DNA of 64,000 nucleotides from Celoporthe dispersa. Taxonomy: Eukaryota > Ascomycota > Sordariomycetes > Diaporthales > Cryphonectriaceae. Made by a program: the position numbers and the translations under genes. Shown piece after piece: positions 10,303 through 22,800 of this stretch. Under the pieces are notes generated by a model. It was not told the DNA's origin. It ran no database searches and saw only the letters and a program-made list of their open reading frames with translations. The stretch is taken from NCBI GenBank assembly GCA_016584495.1, contig WAID01000006.1:496001-560000 (forward strand), in the 5' to 3' direction. Position 1 is the first letter of the stretch. Each line of letters starts with the position of its first letter.

Positions 10303-12661
10303 ATGGCTGCCACAAGCTCCGCCGGGGATGGCATCTTCTCAGCCACCTACAACGGCGTCAGTTTGGTGTCCTCCCTCGTCCGGCCTGTTCCCGTCCCAGT
10401 CCCCCTCGCCCTTGCTGACCTCGATCCCTTTCCTCGCCGTCTAGAATCCAGTATGGGAATACCAGTTCTCTGGTGCCGACAGCAAGCGAGAACATGTTAT
10501 GCGACGTCAGTCCGACAACTGGGTAAACGCGACCCATATCCTCAAGGCTGCCGGCTTCGACAAGCCTGCCAGGACCCGCATCCTGGAGCGAGACGTGCAG
10601 AAGGGCAATCACGAGAAGGTGCAGGGTGGTTACGGAAAGTTTCAAGGTACGACATATGGCGGCGTTCGGTTTTTTTGGTGGTTTTTTTTTTTTCCAATTG
10701 AAAGCAACCCTCTCTGCTCGTCTGTCCTCCCGCCCGCTGACCAGCTTGTGCCTCGAAAAAATCTAGGAACCTACCTACCCCTCCAGGATGCCCGTGAGCT
10801 CGCTCGACAGCATAATGTCCTCGAGCGCCTGCGACCCATCTTCGACTTTGTGCCCGGCGCCGTCACCCCTCCGCCTGCCCCGCGCCATGCGAGCAAGCCC
10901 AAGCAGCCCAAAAAGGCCCCAGGCCTGCTCCAGGCCGGCCACGGCCTCAAGCGCAAACGTACGACGCACCGCCTCCCGGTCCCAGCCCCCCTCTCTCCTT
11001 TTTTTAAGGCAGGCCTCCTGGTGTCCAAGCATTTGTGCTGACCTCAACATAGATGTCCCTCGTGCCGACGAGTTCGATACATCATCTGTCGTCTACAGGG
11101 ACGAGACCCCAGACGATCAGACCGTCGAGTCTGGCAGCTACATGGCCGAGGACGAGGCCGACAGGATGATCCAGCACAAGGCATGTCACCCCCCCCCTCC
11201 AAGCGCCTGCGAGGCCACGATCCTCTCGTGCTGACCGCATCCTAGCATACAATGTATGGTGAGTCCCTGCTGGACTACTATGCGCTCGACATGCGTGACC
11301 CGTCTGCGCCGCGTCCAGAACCTCCGACCAATTTCAGGCCCGACTTCCCCATCGACAAGCACCAGAATACCGCCCTGCACTGGGCCTCCGCCATGGGCGA
11401 CATCGACGGCGTCAGGCACATGAAGCGCTTCGGCCCTTCCCTGACCGCCCGGAACATGCGCGGCGAGACCCCTCTCATGCACGCCGTCAACTTCACCAAC
11501 GCCTTTGACAAGCAGACCTTCCCCGCTATCATGGACGAGCTCCTCGAGACCATCGACGCCCGTGACCTCTCGGGCCGCACCGTCCTGCACCATGCCGTCT
11601 CCCACGCCGTGTCTGTCAAGCACAGGAGGCCTGCCCGGTACTACGTCGAGAGCCTCTTGGCCAGGCTACAGGGCTCTCACGACGCCACCTTCACCGACCA
11701 GTTCATCAACGCGCAGGACCAGAAGGGAGATACGGCCATCCACCTCGCCGCCGAGAACAAGAACACCAAGATCATCCGCTCGCTGCTGGGCCGTGACGCC
11801 TCCACGTCCATCCCCAATCAGAAAGGCGTGCACGCCGAAGAGATGATCCGAGAACTTAACGAGGGCATCCGATCTCGCTCCGCCGTGCCGCCGCCCTCGT
11901 CTTCCCCCTTCGCGCCGCCCCCGCCCCGGCGGCCGAGCGTGGGTGACGCCCTGCACGATTTCTGGAACAACACCGAGTTCCACTCGGAAGCAGCCAAGGC
12001 CGTGCAGAACCGCATCGCGCCCAGCATGCTCCAGAAGAGCAGGTACCTCGCCGAGTGCTTCGAGGACGAGTGGAAGGAGAAGGACGAGGCCGAGCAGGAC
12101 GCCCGCCGGCTGCTGGCCAGCACGCAGGACGAGCTCGCGGCCCAGCTGGACGAGCTGCGCCGGCACGAGGCCCTGCTCGAGGCGGACGAGGTTGCTGCCA
12201 AGACCGAGGCCGAGGCGGCACAGCTGCAGACGCAGGTCCTGTCCCTCCTGCGGTACCAGAACCGCATCGCCGTCCAGGGCAAGATCCACACCGAGCTTAG
12301 CATGCAGGTGAACGGTAACGGCCAGGACCCCGGCGGCCAGGCGTCCAGGGGCGAGGACCAACACGAGCGCCTGCGCCTGGCACAGCAGCTTCGCGACCAG
12401 GTCCGAGAGCTGCGGAAGGTGGAAGGCGAGCTGGTGGGGGCTACGGGCCTTCAGGGCGTCGGCGAGGCCATCGAGAGCTACAGGTACCTGCTACAACTCT
12501 GTCTTGGGCCGCAGGCGCCGGGCCTCGACGACAACCTGGACAGCATGATCCGGGAGTTCGAGGAGGAGGCCGAGTACCCCAACGGCGCCCGCGCGATACG
12601 CGGCTATTCATTGGGCAACGGAGGAGATGCCGATGGCATGGAGCTTTCCGACGTGGAGTGA
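10303..12661 (+). CDS. mbp1: MBP1/Res-type APSES cell-cycle transcription factor with ankyrin repeats
   Basis: This is the DNA-binding subunit of an MBF-like complex that drives G1/S genes. Exons are 10303-10356, 10445-10646, 10767-10958, 11053-11180 and 11246-12661 (1992 nt, 663 aa, frame closed). Domains: APSES/KilA-N (about residues 10-115, with NWVNATHILKAAGFDKPARTR and GGYGKFQGTYLPLQDA); a Pro/Lys-rich linker; ankyrin repeats (about 230-400, with NTALHWASAMGD, GETPLMHAVNF, GRTVLHHAV, GDTAIHLAAENKN); and a long Glu/Ala/Leu-rich coiled coil (about 450-600) that in this family binds the Swi6-type partner. The fourth intron (11181-11245) has a GC donor (GCATGT) and TAG acceptor; no GT donor keeps frame. 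The exon 1 donor (GTCAGT at 10357) is the choice that gives a conserved-looking junction and is slightly uncertain. Confidence 0.95.
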
Positions 12662-15273
12662 AGGGGCCTGCCTGTGTGGGCTTCTTTTTGTGCATGGGCC
12701 CTTAGCCACGACGTGGCCCTCACTTTCCTGTCAGAGACTGTGAGTCTCAACAGACCAGGCCTTACCTGTATTTTTCTGTTTTTGTTTCCCTATTTTCTGT
12801 TTCACTGCCTTGGTTTGTTGGTGGAGTCTGGATAGTCGGCAAAGACTTGCCACCGGCGTTCATTGGCCTGGTCTTGTATGAGATACCAATTCAAAGCATC
12901 AAGGATGTTCCGCGGAGACCTTCCTTTTCTTCTTCTTTCTCCCTTCTTCATCTTGTACAGTAACGATCAAGTTTCCAGGTCCACCCAGCGGCGCAGCCAC
13001 TGGTGTACTTATCAGGAGGTGTAACAGTGATACACAACTCATACATGATGCACATCATCTCAAGAACTTGATGGTAAATAGCTCCCTCGAAGCCAATGAA
13101 ATGCAAAACGGGCGGTAGTTATTCCACTGGTGCTAATTAAGACTTCGCTCCCCCTCGGGTTGTCTCAGAGTTCTGAGAGTCTCATCCAGGACATCTTTTG
13201 GATGCACACAACCTTGGGCCTTCTCCGACACGAAGTATGCAACCAAGTGTCCTAGAGAGCCTGGCAAAGCTAAAAGTAAATACTTCTCTAGCATCATGGA
13301 AGTGTTCGTCTACTTGGTTGCTTTGTTTGTCAGCCTACAGCATAACCAATGCTGCAAGTAATGTGAGAGATTGATACAATTAATTCTTAATTAATAATTA
13401 GAGACACTTGAAGTGTGTGTGACTTTCGAGGCTCGATATAACAACAACCACCGTCAGCTAGGCTGGTTTCAAGAGTGAGCCTAGACTGCTCATGTCTTGG
13501 ACTGTATTGTTCTTGTGCTGCTCTGAGAACCAATGAATTATCTTGAGGAGGAAGGGTGGGCCATGGACTAGCCATGTGCTCATGTTGTTGCAAGCCCATG
13601 TTTGTTTCACAACACGACTTTTTCTCGGGGGGCGCCTTTCGACTTGATACCAAGGACTAGCTCATGTTGGTCTGGGGTAAAGTGGAGGTGTGTGTATCTA
13701 CCCAATGGTATCGAAAGTCATTACTTGTAAGAGACTCTCCGTTGGTGGATATGACCCGTTACGTCCGCCTAGAAGGGTCTCTCTTAGCCAACAGGGCGGT
13801 TGGATTTTGGGGAGAGCCTGAGGTTAATTAACCGCTGGGCAGCCCTCGGAAGGCCTGTAGAAGAGGCCGCCCTGAGGTAAAACATTGTCTGGAGGGTCAC
13901 GAACGCTGCAGGCGGCCCCCAGCTTGTGGTTTGAGGGATCGTGGTCCCATGGGGTCTGCTGCGAGAAGCCGTCAACTGCTGACAGTGCATCGGAGGCACG
14001 CAGCACTCGGAGTTCGACTCCTGGGCCGCACAAGTGGGAAGGGGAGGGGCGGGGGGGGAGATGGAAACACGACCAAGGCAAGGCACCAAGGAATGCATTG
14101 CAGACCAGACGATGGTGCGCTGAAGCAGAGCACAGCAACAAACAAATAGTTTCGATCGGCGGTTGTAGGTCCACAGAGTAAACACCCCATGTGGGTCCCA
14201 GAGACGATGTGGTCTCCCAGCTGATGATGATAATCGCAGCTGAGAAATAGACGCAAGGGCTGTCACTATCGTGGGGGCCAGAGAAAATAAGAGAAGGAAG
14301 GATGGAAAAATACAGGTATCAGAGGTCTGACGAGCATAGACAAATAGACCTATTTGGAACAGCACTTTTCTGGAGACCTCGTGCGCAGACTCGAAGCCCC
14401 AAGATTGGAGGAAACAACAACAAGTCGGAGCGAGCGTTGGTCCGAGGGTGACATTTAGAAAAGAGCGGTCAAGATAACACCTGATACCCAGTTTCCAGGA
14501 TGACTGCTGAAGTGAAAAAAAGGAAGGGAGGATCCCTGACCATGAGGGATAGCGCTGCAAAAGCCCAAGGGAAGGGAGAAGAAGAAGAAGAAGAGTAAAA
14601 AAGGTTGGTGCAGGTGGTGGGCTAAGGTTTGGGCATAAGATCTTGGGGAGCGAGAGCGGATGCAGATGGAACCGTCCCCGAGGGGCCAACAAGGACGGCG
14701 TGATTTTCCGTACAGCCTCACATAGAATAGTACTCACTAATGGGTGCTGAATCGACCTAAGCTAGAGGTTCCCAGCCATAGCGTTCTCATAAGGCTGAGG
14801 TGGGTAGGGATCAGGGTAACTGCCGACCAGTCGCATGCACAGCAGTGCCCCGGGTTCCACACGCCTCTCCTGCTGGCTATCGCGGCTGAAGGCTCTCAAG
14901 TTGACGATGGCGCCTGAGCCTGTGGTTGGGTGCAGCACAAGCGCTCTGGTCCGACATGGTGGTTCTCACTAGTAATTGGTCCTGCACGGCCGAGTCATAC
15001 CACAGGTGACCAAAGACGTGCCGGGTGTGTTGCAGGTGGTAACCAACCAACCAGCGGGGGGCCAGAGGAAAGAGAAAGGCGGGTGGATGTACAGTAAAGA
15101 GACACCGGGGAGTCTACAGCTGAACCTGATGGGGCCAGTGGCAAAGAAGTGCAAGGAAAACAGGAGAGAGAGTGGAAGGAAAAAAAAGAAAAAATTCATC
15201 ACAGGTCATGCAAACCAGTCGACCCGTATTTTCTGGCCCTGGTATCATCATGCTCATTTCAGCTCGAGCAGGA

Positions 15274-15301
15274 TATCATCATCATCATCATCATCATCAT
15301 C
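15274..15301. repeat. ATC trinucleotide microsatellite
   Basis: Nine uninterrupted ATC units in non-coding sequence. Confidence 0.85.
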
Positions 15302-17110
15302 TACATGGGGCCGAGTTATGGCACCGAGGTAAAGGAGTCAGCGAGGGAATCCCTTGGGAGGTTGGCAGCAGATCACGATGAGACGGTGCCCCAGGATTCG
15401 AATAGTATCCGCCCCGACTCCGCTCTGCATAAAGCTGATATTGCCCTAGCAGACCAGATTCTGAATTCCGGGGTAAATTTCCAGTATTACACCAACATCG
15501 TACCTCAAAGTCCCGACGAGAGACAGAGAGAGAGAGAGACAAAGAGAGACGAGAGACATCGCGATGGACTACCGGGGGGCCGGTTCGTCGGCATCCAGCG
15601 GCGGCGGCGGGGGGGGGGCTTCTGAGCGTATTTATTATGCAGTGGGTCGAGCGTAGGGCTGAATCCTTCCAGGTGCCGAGTGCTGCGTACCATGGTACAG
15701 CGCTTGTAGTGGTGCTGCCCAGGTAGAGACCGCCCAGGCGTGTGCGTCGTGCTGCTGGTACCTGGGACGACCACGGAAGAGTACTTTTGTCCTGTCGTGC
15801 ACCACGCCTGGCCGTGGCCCATAGTCCCATGGGTTGGGTTGGCCCATGTTTATTTGTTTGTCATATCAGACACAGGTGACAGCGCATGATCGATTCCATA
15901 CCCCTGGAAGCCAATCCCAGCCGGCCACCGCGGCCAGGAAGGGAAATTGTGCGGCTGCCCTGCAGATATGGATGGATGCAGATGCAGTGTTGACGCGGTG
16001 GTGCACATCTCACATCACTGCGTCTACTCGTGACCGCTTTCGCACGAACAAGCGGCTCTCCATGTATCTGTACATTGTGGGCCTGCAGGACCAAGTAAGA
16101 TCGGAATCTCTTGTACCACACTGGATCGCGCAGCTCGGCAGGGGCGCCACCGACAGCTTCTCCTCGCCGTCCCACTCTCTCTCTCTCTCTTTTTTTTTTT
16201 TTTTTTGGGTCCAGGTACTTGGGTTGGATTTCTAATAGGGGAGGCTGCGGAGGGGGAGGGGCATGGACAAGCGAGCACGTGGGCCTTGCACACCGTGACA
16301 GGTCTGCTGCTGGCTGCCAGGCTGCCTTTTTTTGGGGTGCTACGGACGTACTGCTCGGCTGCCGAGGTATTTTCTTCAGAGGTTTGACTGACAAGTTCGA
16401 GACCAACCGCTTTGACCCAGTCTACTACCGCTCACCTCAGCTGAAGGCCGGCCCACCAATCCTGGAGGCAGACGACCTCTCGAGCTTCGGGGAGGCAAAA
16501 CGAATGGATCGTTCTGAAATGACACGAAAGAGAGAAGAGTTGGGTTAAATAGAGATTTGAAACAAAGAAATAAAATGTTCAAGAAAAAGAAAAAGGAAAG
16601 GAAAAAAAAGAAAAAGAAAGAAAAAAAGAAGAAGAAGAAAAAAAGAGAGAAGAGAGAGGGGTTAGTCCGGGGGGGTACTCGTGTGCTGACATCGGCAACT
16701 AACTCGCAGCGAGATTCGCACACCCACTCCCACACAGACACACACACACACTCTCTCTCTTTCGCGGCTGACGCGACGTTCAAAGCGGCCCCCGAACTCA
16801 CCCATGTGTATATTCCGTGCAGTAAGTACTGTACAGATTGAATGATGGATGGGTCGATGAATGGGACCTTGTAAGCTGCATAATATGAGACTCACGCTTT
16901 TGTTCCTTTTTTTTTCTTCTCTTGTTCTCTCTCCTTCTTCCCTCTCCTTCTTCCTCCTCCTTATGCTGTCGTGTAAGCGCCTGGCGCTTGAGGACAGGGC
17001 CCCTGGCCACTGTACTGTGGTTACTGTACCACCATGGCTATTTGTTTTAACTCCGTCGCCAACAATCGAGAAAGGTTTCTGAGGTAGTAACCACCAAACT
17101 CATGATTTGC

Positions 17111-17138
17111 TTTTTTTTTTTTTTGTGTGTGTGTGTGT
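17111..17138. repeat. Poly-T followed by GT dinucleotide repeat
   Basis: T14 is followed directly by seven GT units in non-coding sequence. Confidence 0.85.
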
Positions 17139-18484
17139 ATCTGCGGCTCCAACGTCGGGCCACCCACCGACACGACGAGCGACACGGGGGCCAAGAAGGG
17201 TCTCGCGCGTCTTCCCCCATCCTCCTTGTTTCTTGTTTGTGTAATTGTCCTGCTGCAGTCTATACGTCGGCGTCCTTTTTCATACCCCAGCAAGTACATG
17301 ACTTGCATACCCACCGCACTTCCTTGCAATTAGCACACTTTTTTCCCTTTTTTTTCTTTTCTTTTTCCGGACCTGGTCTTGACCGCGTCCCTTTTGGACG
17401 GGAGCGTTATACAAGACGGGGCCCTTGGCTTGTTTGTAGTACCATCTTCAAGTACTTATCGCCCTTTTTGTTGTTTTTTTTTTATTAAAAAAAGGGAAGA
17501 AAAAAAAACAAATCATCCGCCAGGGGGGGGCAGGGTGGCTTGCCCTGACTTGGCTTCCTGATTCTCGCCATCATCGGTCTCCCGTTTCTCTCTCTTCCTC
17601 TCTCTCCCTCTCCCTCTCCCTCTCTCCTCCTCTCATCTCTCTCCCAACCACGCTCCGAGCGCCAGTGGTCACTCACTGAGCAGACAACGCTACTTAGCTT
17701 GTCGCTCATGACCTCCACTATTTGACACTGCCCCTTGACCTAGTTCTTGCCAGGGGCTGGCTGACAACAAACGGACCGCTTTCTTTTCTGATCCGTACAG
17801 TACACATAGGATAAGCTCTACTTACCGGCCCTTGGAGATCAGATCCATCGCAGTAAGTGAGGTGAGTCTCGCCATCGCCGCCATCATGGATCCACCGCCC
17901 TCTCTGTTGTACCTCTCGGGGACAGAGGGAGGGAGACGGAGAGAGGTGACAGAGAAAGAGGGGGGGGGTGTGTGGGAAAAACAAAAAGAGGCCTGCCAGC
18001 CAGCCCAATAATACATTGGGCCTGTCCTTGCAGGTGCTATTATATTTACTCACGTCGGCTCCGTCACCTCGTGTCGTGGGGTCGGCCTTCTTTTGTGTAT
18101 TCGTGATAGTTTCGTGACTATTGCCCCGGGGCGATTCGCTGGAACTGTCGCGCCCCTCCCTCACCACCGTCATGGTTCACGGCTTCTTGTTCATCTTCTT
18201 CTCCCTCTCCTTGTTGCTTCATATAATAAGAGCCCTGCCGCCCCTCCGTCGCTCGAGTCTTCTCCAGCGTCGCTCTCCAGGGCCTTCATCCTCTGCTCCC
18301 CACTGCTGCACTCCGTCTTCGCAGCCCGAGACATGCCCAGCATCACGACCAGGCACGACAACTACTTTATGCCTGCGCTCGACGACGGCTATCTTCACCA
18401 ACAGCAGTGGTCTTGTTGCTCCCGGCTGACGGTCCTGACCCCTGCCCTCGCGGCTGCCACCACCACCACCACCTTCTTCTTCTC

Positions 18485-18517
18485 GTTGTTGTTGTTGTTG
18501 TTGCTGCTGCTGCTGCT
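18485..18517. repeat. GTT/GCT trinucleotide microsatellite
   Basis: GTT units pass into GCT units. Whether it is exonic depends on the unresolved 5' structure of the neighbouring hypothetical gene. Confidence 0.8.
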
Positions 18518-19048
18518 CTCCTCTTTCCGGAAGCTCATACGATCCCTGGTGGTAAGACGGACCGAGCGCCAGCAACAGCCTATCTGTGGCCGCACCACCG
18601 TCAGCTGGACATCCGGGCCACCCCTCCTCCTCTCTCTCGACTTTGTTCCCACTTCTTCAACACCGGCCTTGGACACTTCGGTGTCATCTCGACAGGGTCA
18701 GGCCCCCAAAGAAAAAGCAGGCTAGTTGCGCTGCAGCTAGGGGAGGGGGAAGCAAGCGGCGCAGCTCCGGTGGGATTGGCCGGTGGTCCCTGTGAGAAGA
18801 GAAGGAAGATGGAAGAGGAGGAGAGGCACACAACCGCAGATTCATGGTCACGTGGGGTCAGCACAGACTGGGCCGAGGAGGAGGAGGAGTCGAGTGACCC
18901 CCTTCTTCTTTTTCCTCCTCCTCTCGTCGAGCCTGCGCACCGCGACCATGTTGCCAGAGCATCACCAGCATCGCCATCGGCCCCAAGGCTGGCTCGAGGG
19001 ACGACCGCGGGCGCCATCGCCGGCCCAGCCCAGGGAGGACAAGACAGG

Positions 19049-19820
19049 ATGAACATTGCTACATCGTCCCTGGTCAACTACATGGCAGACGACGAGCACA
19101 TTCGATATGGCGCCCACGGGGCTCCTGGCAACGACGGCTTCGCCGCGAGCAGGGCCCCGTCCCGCCACCAGCGACACAGGCTGGACTTCAACAGGCGGCC
19201 GCCGCCTCCTCCCCCTGCCCCTGCCCACGGCGGGTAGCGGCAGCCACCTCAACCACAACGGCTCCAAGACAGCCTCCTTCTCGGGGTATGGCGGCTCTCG
19301 TGGTGTCGCCGCCAGGACCGGCTCCGCGAATGCCCTATCTCCGGAAGGAGGAGCCATCGTCGTGGAGCAGACGGGTAGCCACGCACAGGGAATCCCGTTT
19401 GCCTACGCGTCTGATTTCCGCTCGCCCAGAAGAACTACTGGTGCCACAATGGCCCTTGGCGGGGACAGCAGCGTCGCGTTTGGCACCGAAGATACATTAT
19501 CTCCCTCCTCGTACCCTTCCGTCTCACCTCTGCTCCCTCCGCCGCCGCCCAGCATCGCCGACGACTTTGATCCCAGCCTCGTCATGTTTCCTGACCCAGG
19601 GGCGGTAGTAGATGGAGGCATCAGGATTGTCCCTCCACACGGCCACGGCGAGGGGGAACCTGTCCACACCCACGGAGAACACATGGATGCCTTTGGAGAT
19701 TCGTCCTCCCGCGATGGCTGGAGGCGACACACCAGAGTCTACGGCGGAGGTGTGTGTCTGGCCTGTGCCGGAGGAGGTGGATACTATGGCGATCGAGTCC
19801 GACCCGAGGACAGACGATGA
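19049..19820 (+). CDS. Conserved hypothetical fungal protein, 5' end unresolved, one-base frameshift
   Basis: I cannot name this protein. Its C-terminus, RRHTRVYGGGVCLACAG followed by YYGDRV and PEDRR, resembles the C-terminal signature of an uncharacterised family of Sordariomycete proteins as I recall it. The N-terminal part (MNIATSSLVNYMADDEHIRYG) is read in one frame and the remainder (SGSHLNHNGSKTASFSGYGG onward) in the next. Deleting one base in the C5 run at 19211-19215 fuses them into 257 codons with the stop at 19820. The middle is Ser/Pro/Gly-rich and probably disordered, with a CxxC near the end. No membrane segment or signal peptide is visible from this start. The true start may lie upstream (in-frame ATG 18811, or exons from 18333 or 18948), so 19049 is a minimal model. 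Confidence 0.5.
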
Positions 19821-22800
19821 AAAAAAGAAAAGAAGGAACAAAAAAAAACGAAATATGGTCACTTGGTATTTTCTTCTTTCTTCTTTTTTTGTTATGCTCT
19901 ACGGCTTTCATTGTACCTGTGCGTCATTTGCTCAGCTTCTTTTCTATGTCGCTGTCCTTTGCGCTGTTTCAATCAATCTCTTTCACGGCTCGATCTATGC
20001 ATAGAGAGGCTTTTCTCGCATTCGGTGGTGGATTTTCAGAATTTATAGTCGACACATTTTAGGATCTCTTTGCGCACTTTCTTTTCCTAATTATCATTCG
20101 TCTCTCTATCTCTCTCTGTTTTTCTTTCTTTTTTCCTCTCCTATCGTCATGGCAGACTCACAATACATGTTGCTTCTCATTTCAATTCATATGTTGAGGA
20201 TGATAACGAGATCACGTTTCTTACTATTAGAGATCTTGTATGATTATCACGAATCTGCAGTCATGCGGGTGGTCATGGACTCTACGAATTTGACGATTTA
20301 CTATGTGTTACAGGATTGGGTCTCGAGCTTTCATGTTCTGCCTAATAATTACCAAGTATTGGGATGTTGTCACAAGACGCCCTCTTATAGGTGGCAGTCG
20401 AAAAACCTTGGCACAGATTTTGAGTACGAGGTAATAGTAGACGTGTTCATTTCAACATTTGATAAATTATTGTCAAGTAGAGTTGAGACTCACCAGGCTG
20501 GGAAATATCCACTGTATACTAGATCATGGTACAATTCTGAAGCCTCCGATTCGGTCCTCTCCGCCTTGTCCACATCTCCTAGACCGGTGCTCGGCACACA
20601 GAAGTGGGCGGGCTACTGGTGCTCTCAGCGCGCGCGCACCTCGGACGGTAGCTCAAGGCATCAGTCACCAACATCACGTGTGTAGGATAGCTTTTCCCCG
20701 TAAACGGCCCAATAATGAGCCCCTCGCAATCCATAATCACCGAGAAGTGCTGGGAGGATTTAAGCTATGTTCAGCCTGCTCACGAGCTTATTAATGCGGC
20801 GCTTGAGGCAAAGGACGACCCCGGAGTCTTGTGACCTTGCTTGCTGTCACTCCTAGAGGACCAACAATCATGTACCCTGATAAGGATGAGCATCAAAAGA
20901 CCGGGGGCCTTACCTATAACGTAGGAATAGTGACGTTTGTGCAACAATGGTCGTCAGCCTCCTCCTGTGCCCTTCTCCACCCGGCATGAAATATTTTGTC
21001 TTTCTGACAGGTCACCCCTTCTCGGTCTAGGTAGCCTTTTTTTTTCTTCCTTCCCGTCCTCAGCATTAAGTCTCCTTGGCCTCAAGGATCTTCCAAACCC
21101 CGATAACACGGAATCATTTCCCGGTCTCTCCGCAGTTCCCGAGGGCGAGTCTACAGGGCGTCCGAGCTGACCGAGAAGCCATTTCCCTCATTCTGGAAGT
21201 GAGGGTTAATTATCATACGAAGTATCACCGGCTAGGTGACAGTCGAACTCACCGAGGATGAGGCAGGGCAGTCTCGCGACACATAAGGCTGTGAGTCGAT
21301 GGCAGGGGAGCTCTCGGAAGAGTGATCTACAGGGAGGCACCCAATCGGAAGAACTGTTACTGTCCAGACGACGAGACCTTGCTTGCCTAAAAGATAAGCT
21401 GACACAGGATTGATTTGGCATAATTAAGTCCAAAGTATTATGGGTTGGCAAAGATGCACACAAGTAGAGGTAGCTTCCTTGGCGATAACACAAGGCGCAC
21501 CTTGCGGTGACGCATTGACTGTAGAACCTCTCAGGAGTACTAAGTTGAATTATAGATAGAGCACTAGACGAGCAAAGTACTTAGTAATCGGAGAGGCGTA
21601 ATCTTGATTCAAGATTGGAGCTCATGCCACAGCAGGGCCTCCTGTTCTCCGCCGTCTTGCCCACTGATGATACCGTTTCCTGCACTCCAAGCCCTATACT
21701 TGGAAGTCGGAGAGTTTTCGGGCAACACCTCGTTCATCGCTGCAGCTTGGATACTTGTAAACATAGTACTGTCGTATAGTGTGTGCTCTCATACCAAGTC
21801 CCAGCCTGCCCATCTACATGTATTACGTCTTGCAAGCGCTGGCAAGTGTGCCTTTGAGAGGGCACATGTCATATGAACTCGTTGTTATGGATAGATCAGA
21901 GCATGTTATTGAACGAATGGTATGCGCCTCTTTGAACTTGGTCGTTAGGTTTATGAATTATTGTAGAGAACAATAATGACAATAGGCGGGTCAATTTGCG
22001 CTGGGCGCCCATGTTGAGCGAATACCAGCCTCCAATTATTTCAGTGACCCAGCGCATTTGATAGAGGAATAATATCATCATATAGGCTCTGAGAATTGAT
22101 TATATTGTCTCAACATCTCAATTACTTCTTGCCTTGCAGTGTAGTGTCTTGCTACTCTATACCAGTGGCCAGCCTGGTCACCGCAGGCGACAGTGGCCAA
22201 TACGCAACGGCTGCCTTGCGCCCATGGGCTGCAGGTTAACCAACCTTTCCTATCGAAGTCCATATTTATCAAATGGCCTAGTGCTGGATAACTGGCTATT
22301 GCCCTGCGTTGACCGAGTCCATTGGCTTGAGATGTCAATCGCAACGGACAGGCCACGACCCCTTGGAGACGTGTTCTCTTGAAAGCACTGGTCCATCGGA
22401 CAGGTGCGTAGTGATCACAGGACTGCCTACTTGATGCCTCATCTGTATAATTTCTAACGTCCCTGAAAGTTAATGGAGGGCGCTGTTGGACAGCTAAGTT
22501 GTTGATACATATATCTGCCCTCATGGCTCTCAACGCTGCTTGGAGCTCGGGCTATCAGTATCACCTACTCGATCCATGCTTGAGCATCATAGATGAAGGA
22601 GCTCACCCCCTATGCGCACAGCCTTTCCCATGTTTGACCCCATCGGCCTCCTGTGTCTCGAAAAGCCGAGTCACAATGGCCACTCCGGTCTATGAGCGAG
22701 AGCACGGTGCTAGGAACGAAGGAGGAGCCAAGATAATGCTCAAGAATCATGTTATAGAACTCATAGTTATTATTTGATGTATGATAAAACTTAGGCTAGA

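Larger units (their letters stand above)
12662..19048. other. Gene-poor 6.4 kb interval with microsatellites
   Basis: 12662-12990 looks like the 3' UTR of the MBP1-like gene. 13020-13420 has lower GC with short AT-rich tracts (TTAATTAATAATTAG near 13385). From 14500 to 18000 there are many purine or pyrimidine homopolymers and SSRs. The longest ORF (13784-14737, minus) is Ser/Leu/Pro-rich, begins only at a GTG and has no recognisable domain, so it is not called. 18333-19048 may hold 5' exons or leader of the next gene: an ATG at 18333 opens MPSITTRHDNYFMPALDDGY and another ATG lies at 18948. Confidence 0.5.

Noticed and set aside
14005..14035. tRNA-like T-arm sequence GAGTTCGACTCC
   Set aside because: The five-pair T stem with a seven-base loop cannot form in register, and no acceptor, D or anticodon arm fits upstream.
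13784..14737. 317-codon minus-strand ORF
   Set aside because: It opens only at GTG, is Ser/Leu/Pro-rich without any domain, and reads like the complement of a purine-rich non-coding region.
18093..18110. The peptide MCIRDS at the start of an ORF, a known mark of Nextera adapter read-through
   Set aside because: The underlying bases (TTGTGTATTCGTGATAGT) differ from the transposon mosaic end, so this is a chance peptide match and not adapter contamination.
20149..20685. 178-codon plus-strand ORF in the gene desert
   Set aside because: No domain, signal peptide, homology cue or intron evidence; in A/T-richer DNA its length alone is not enough.
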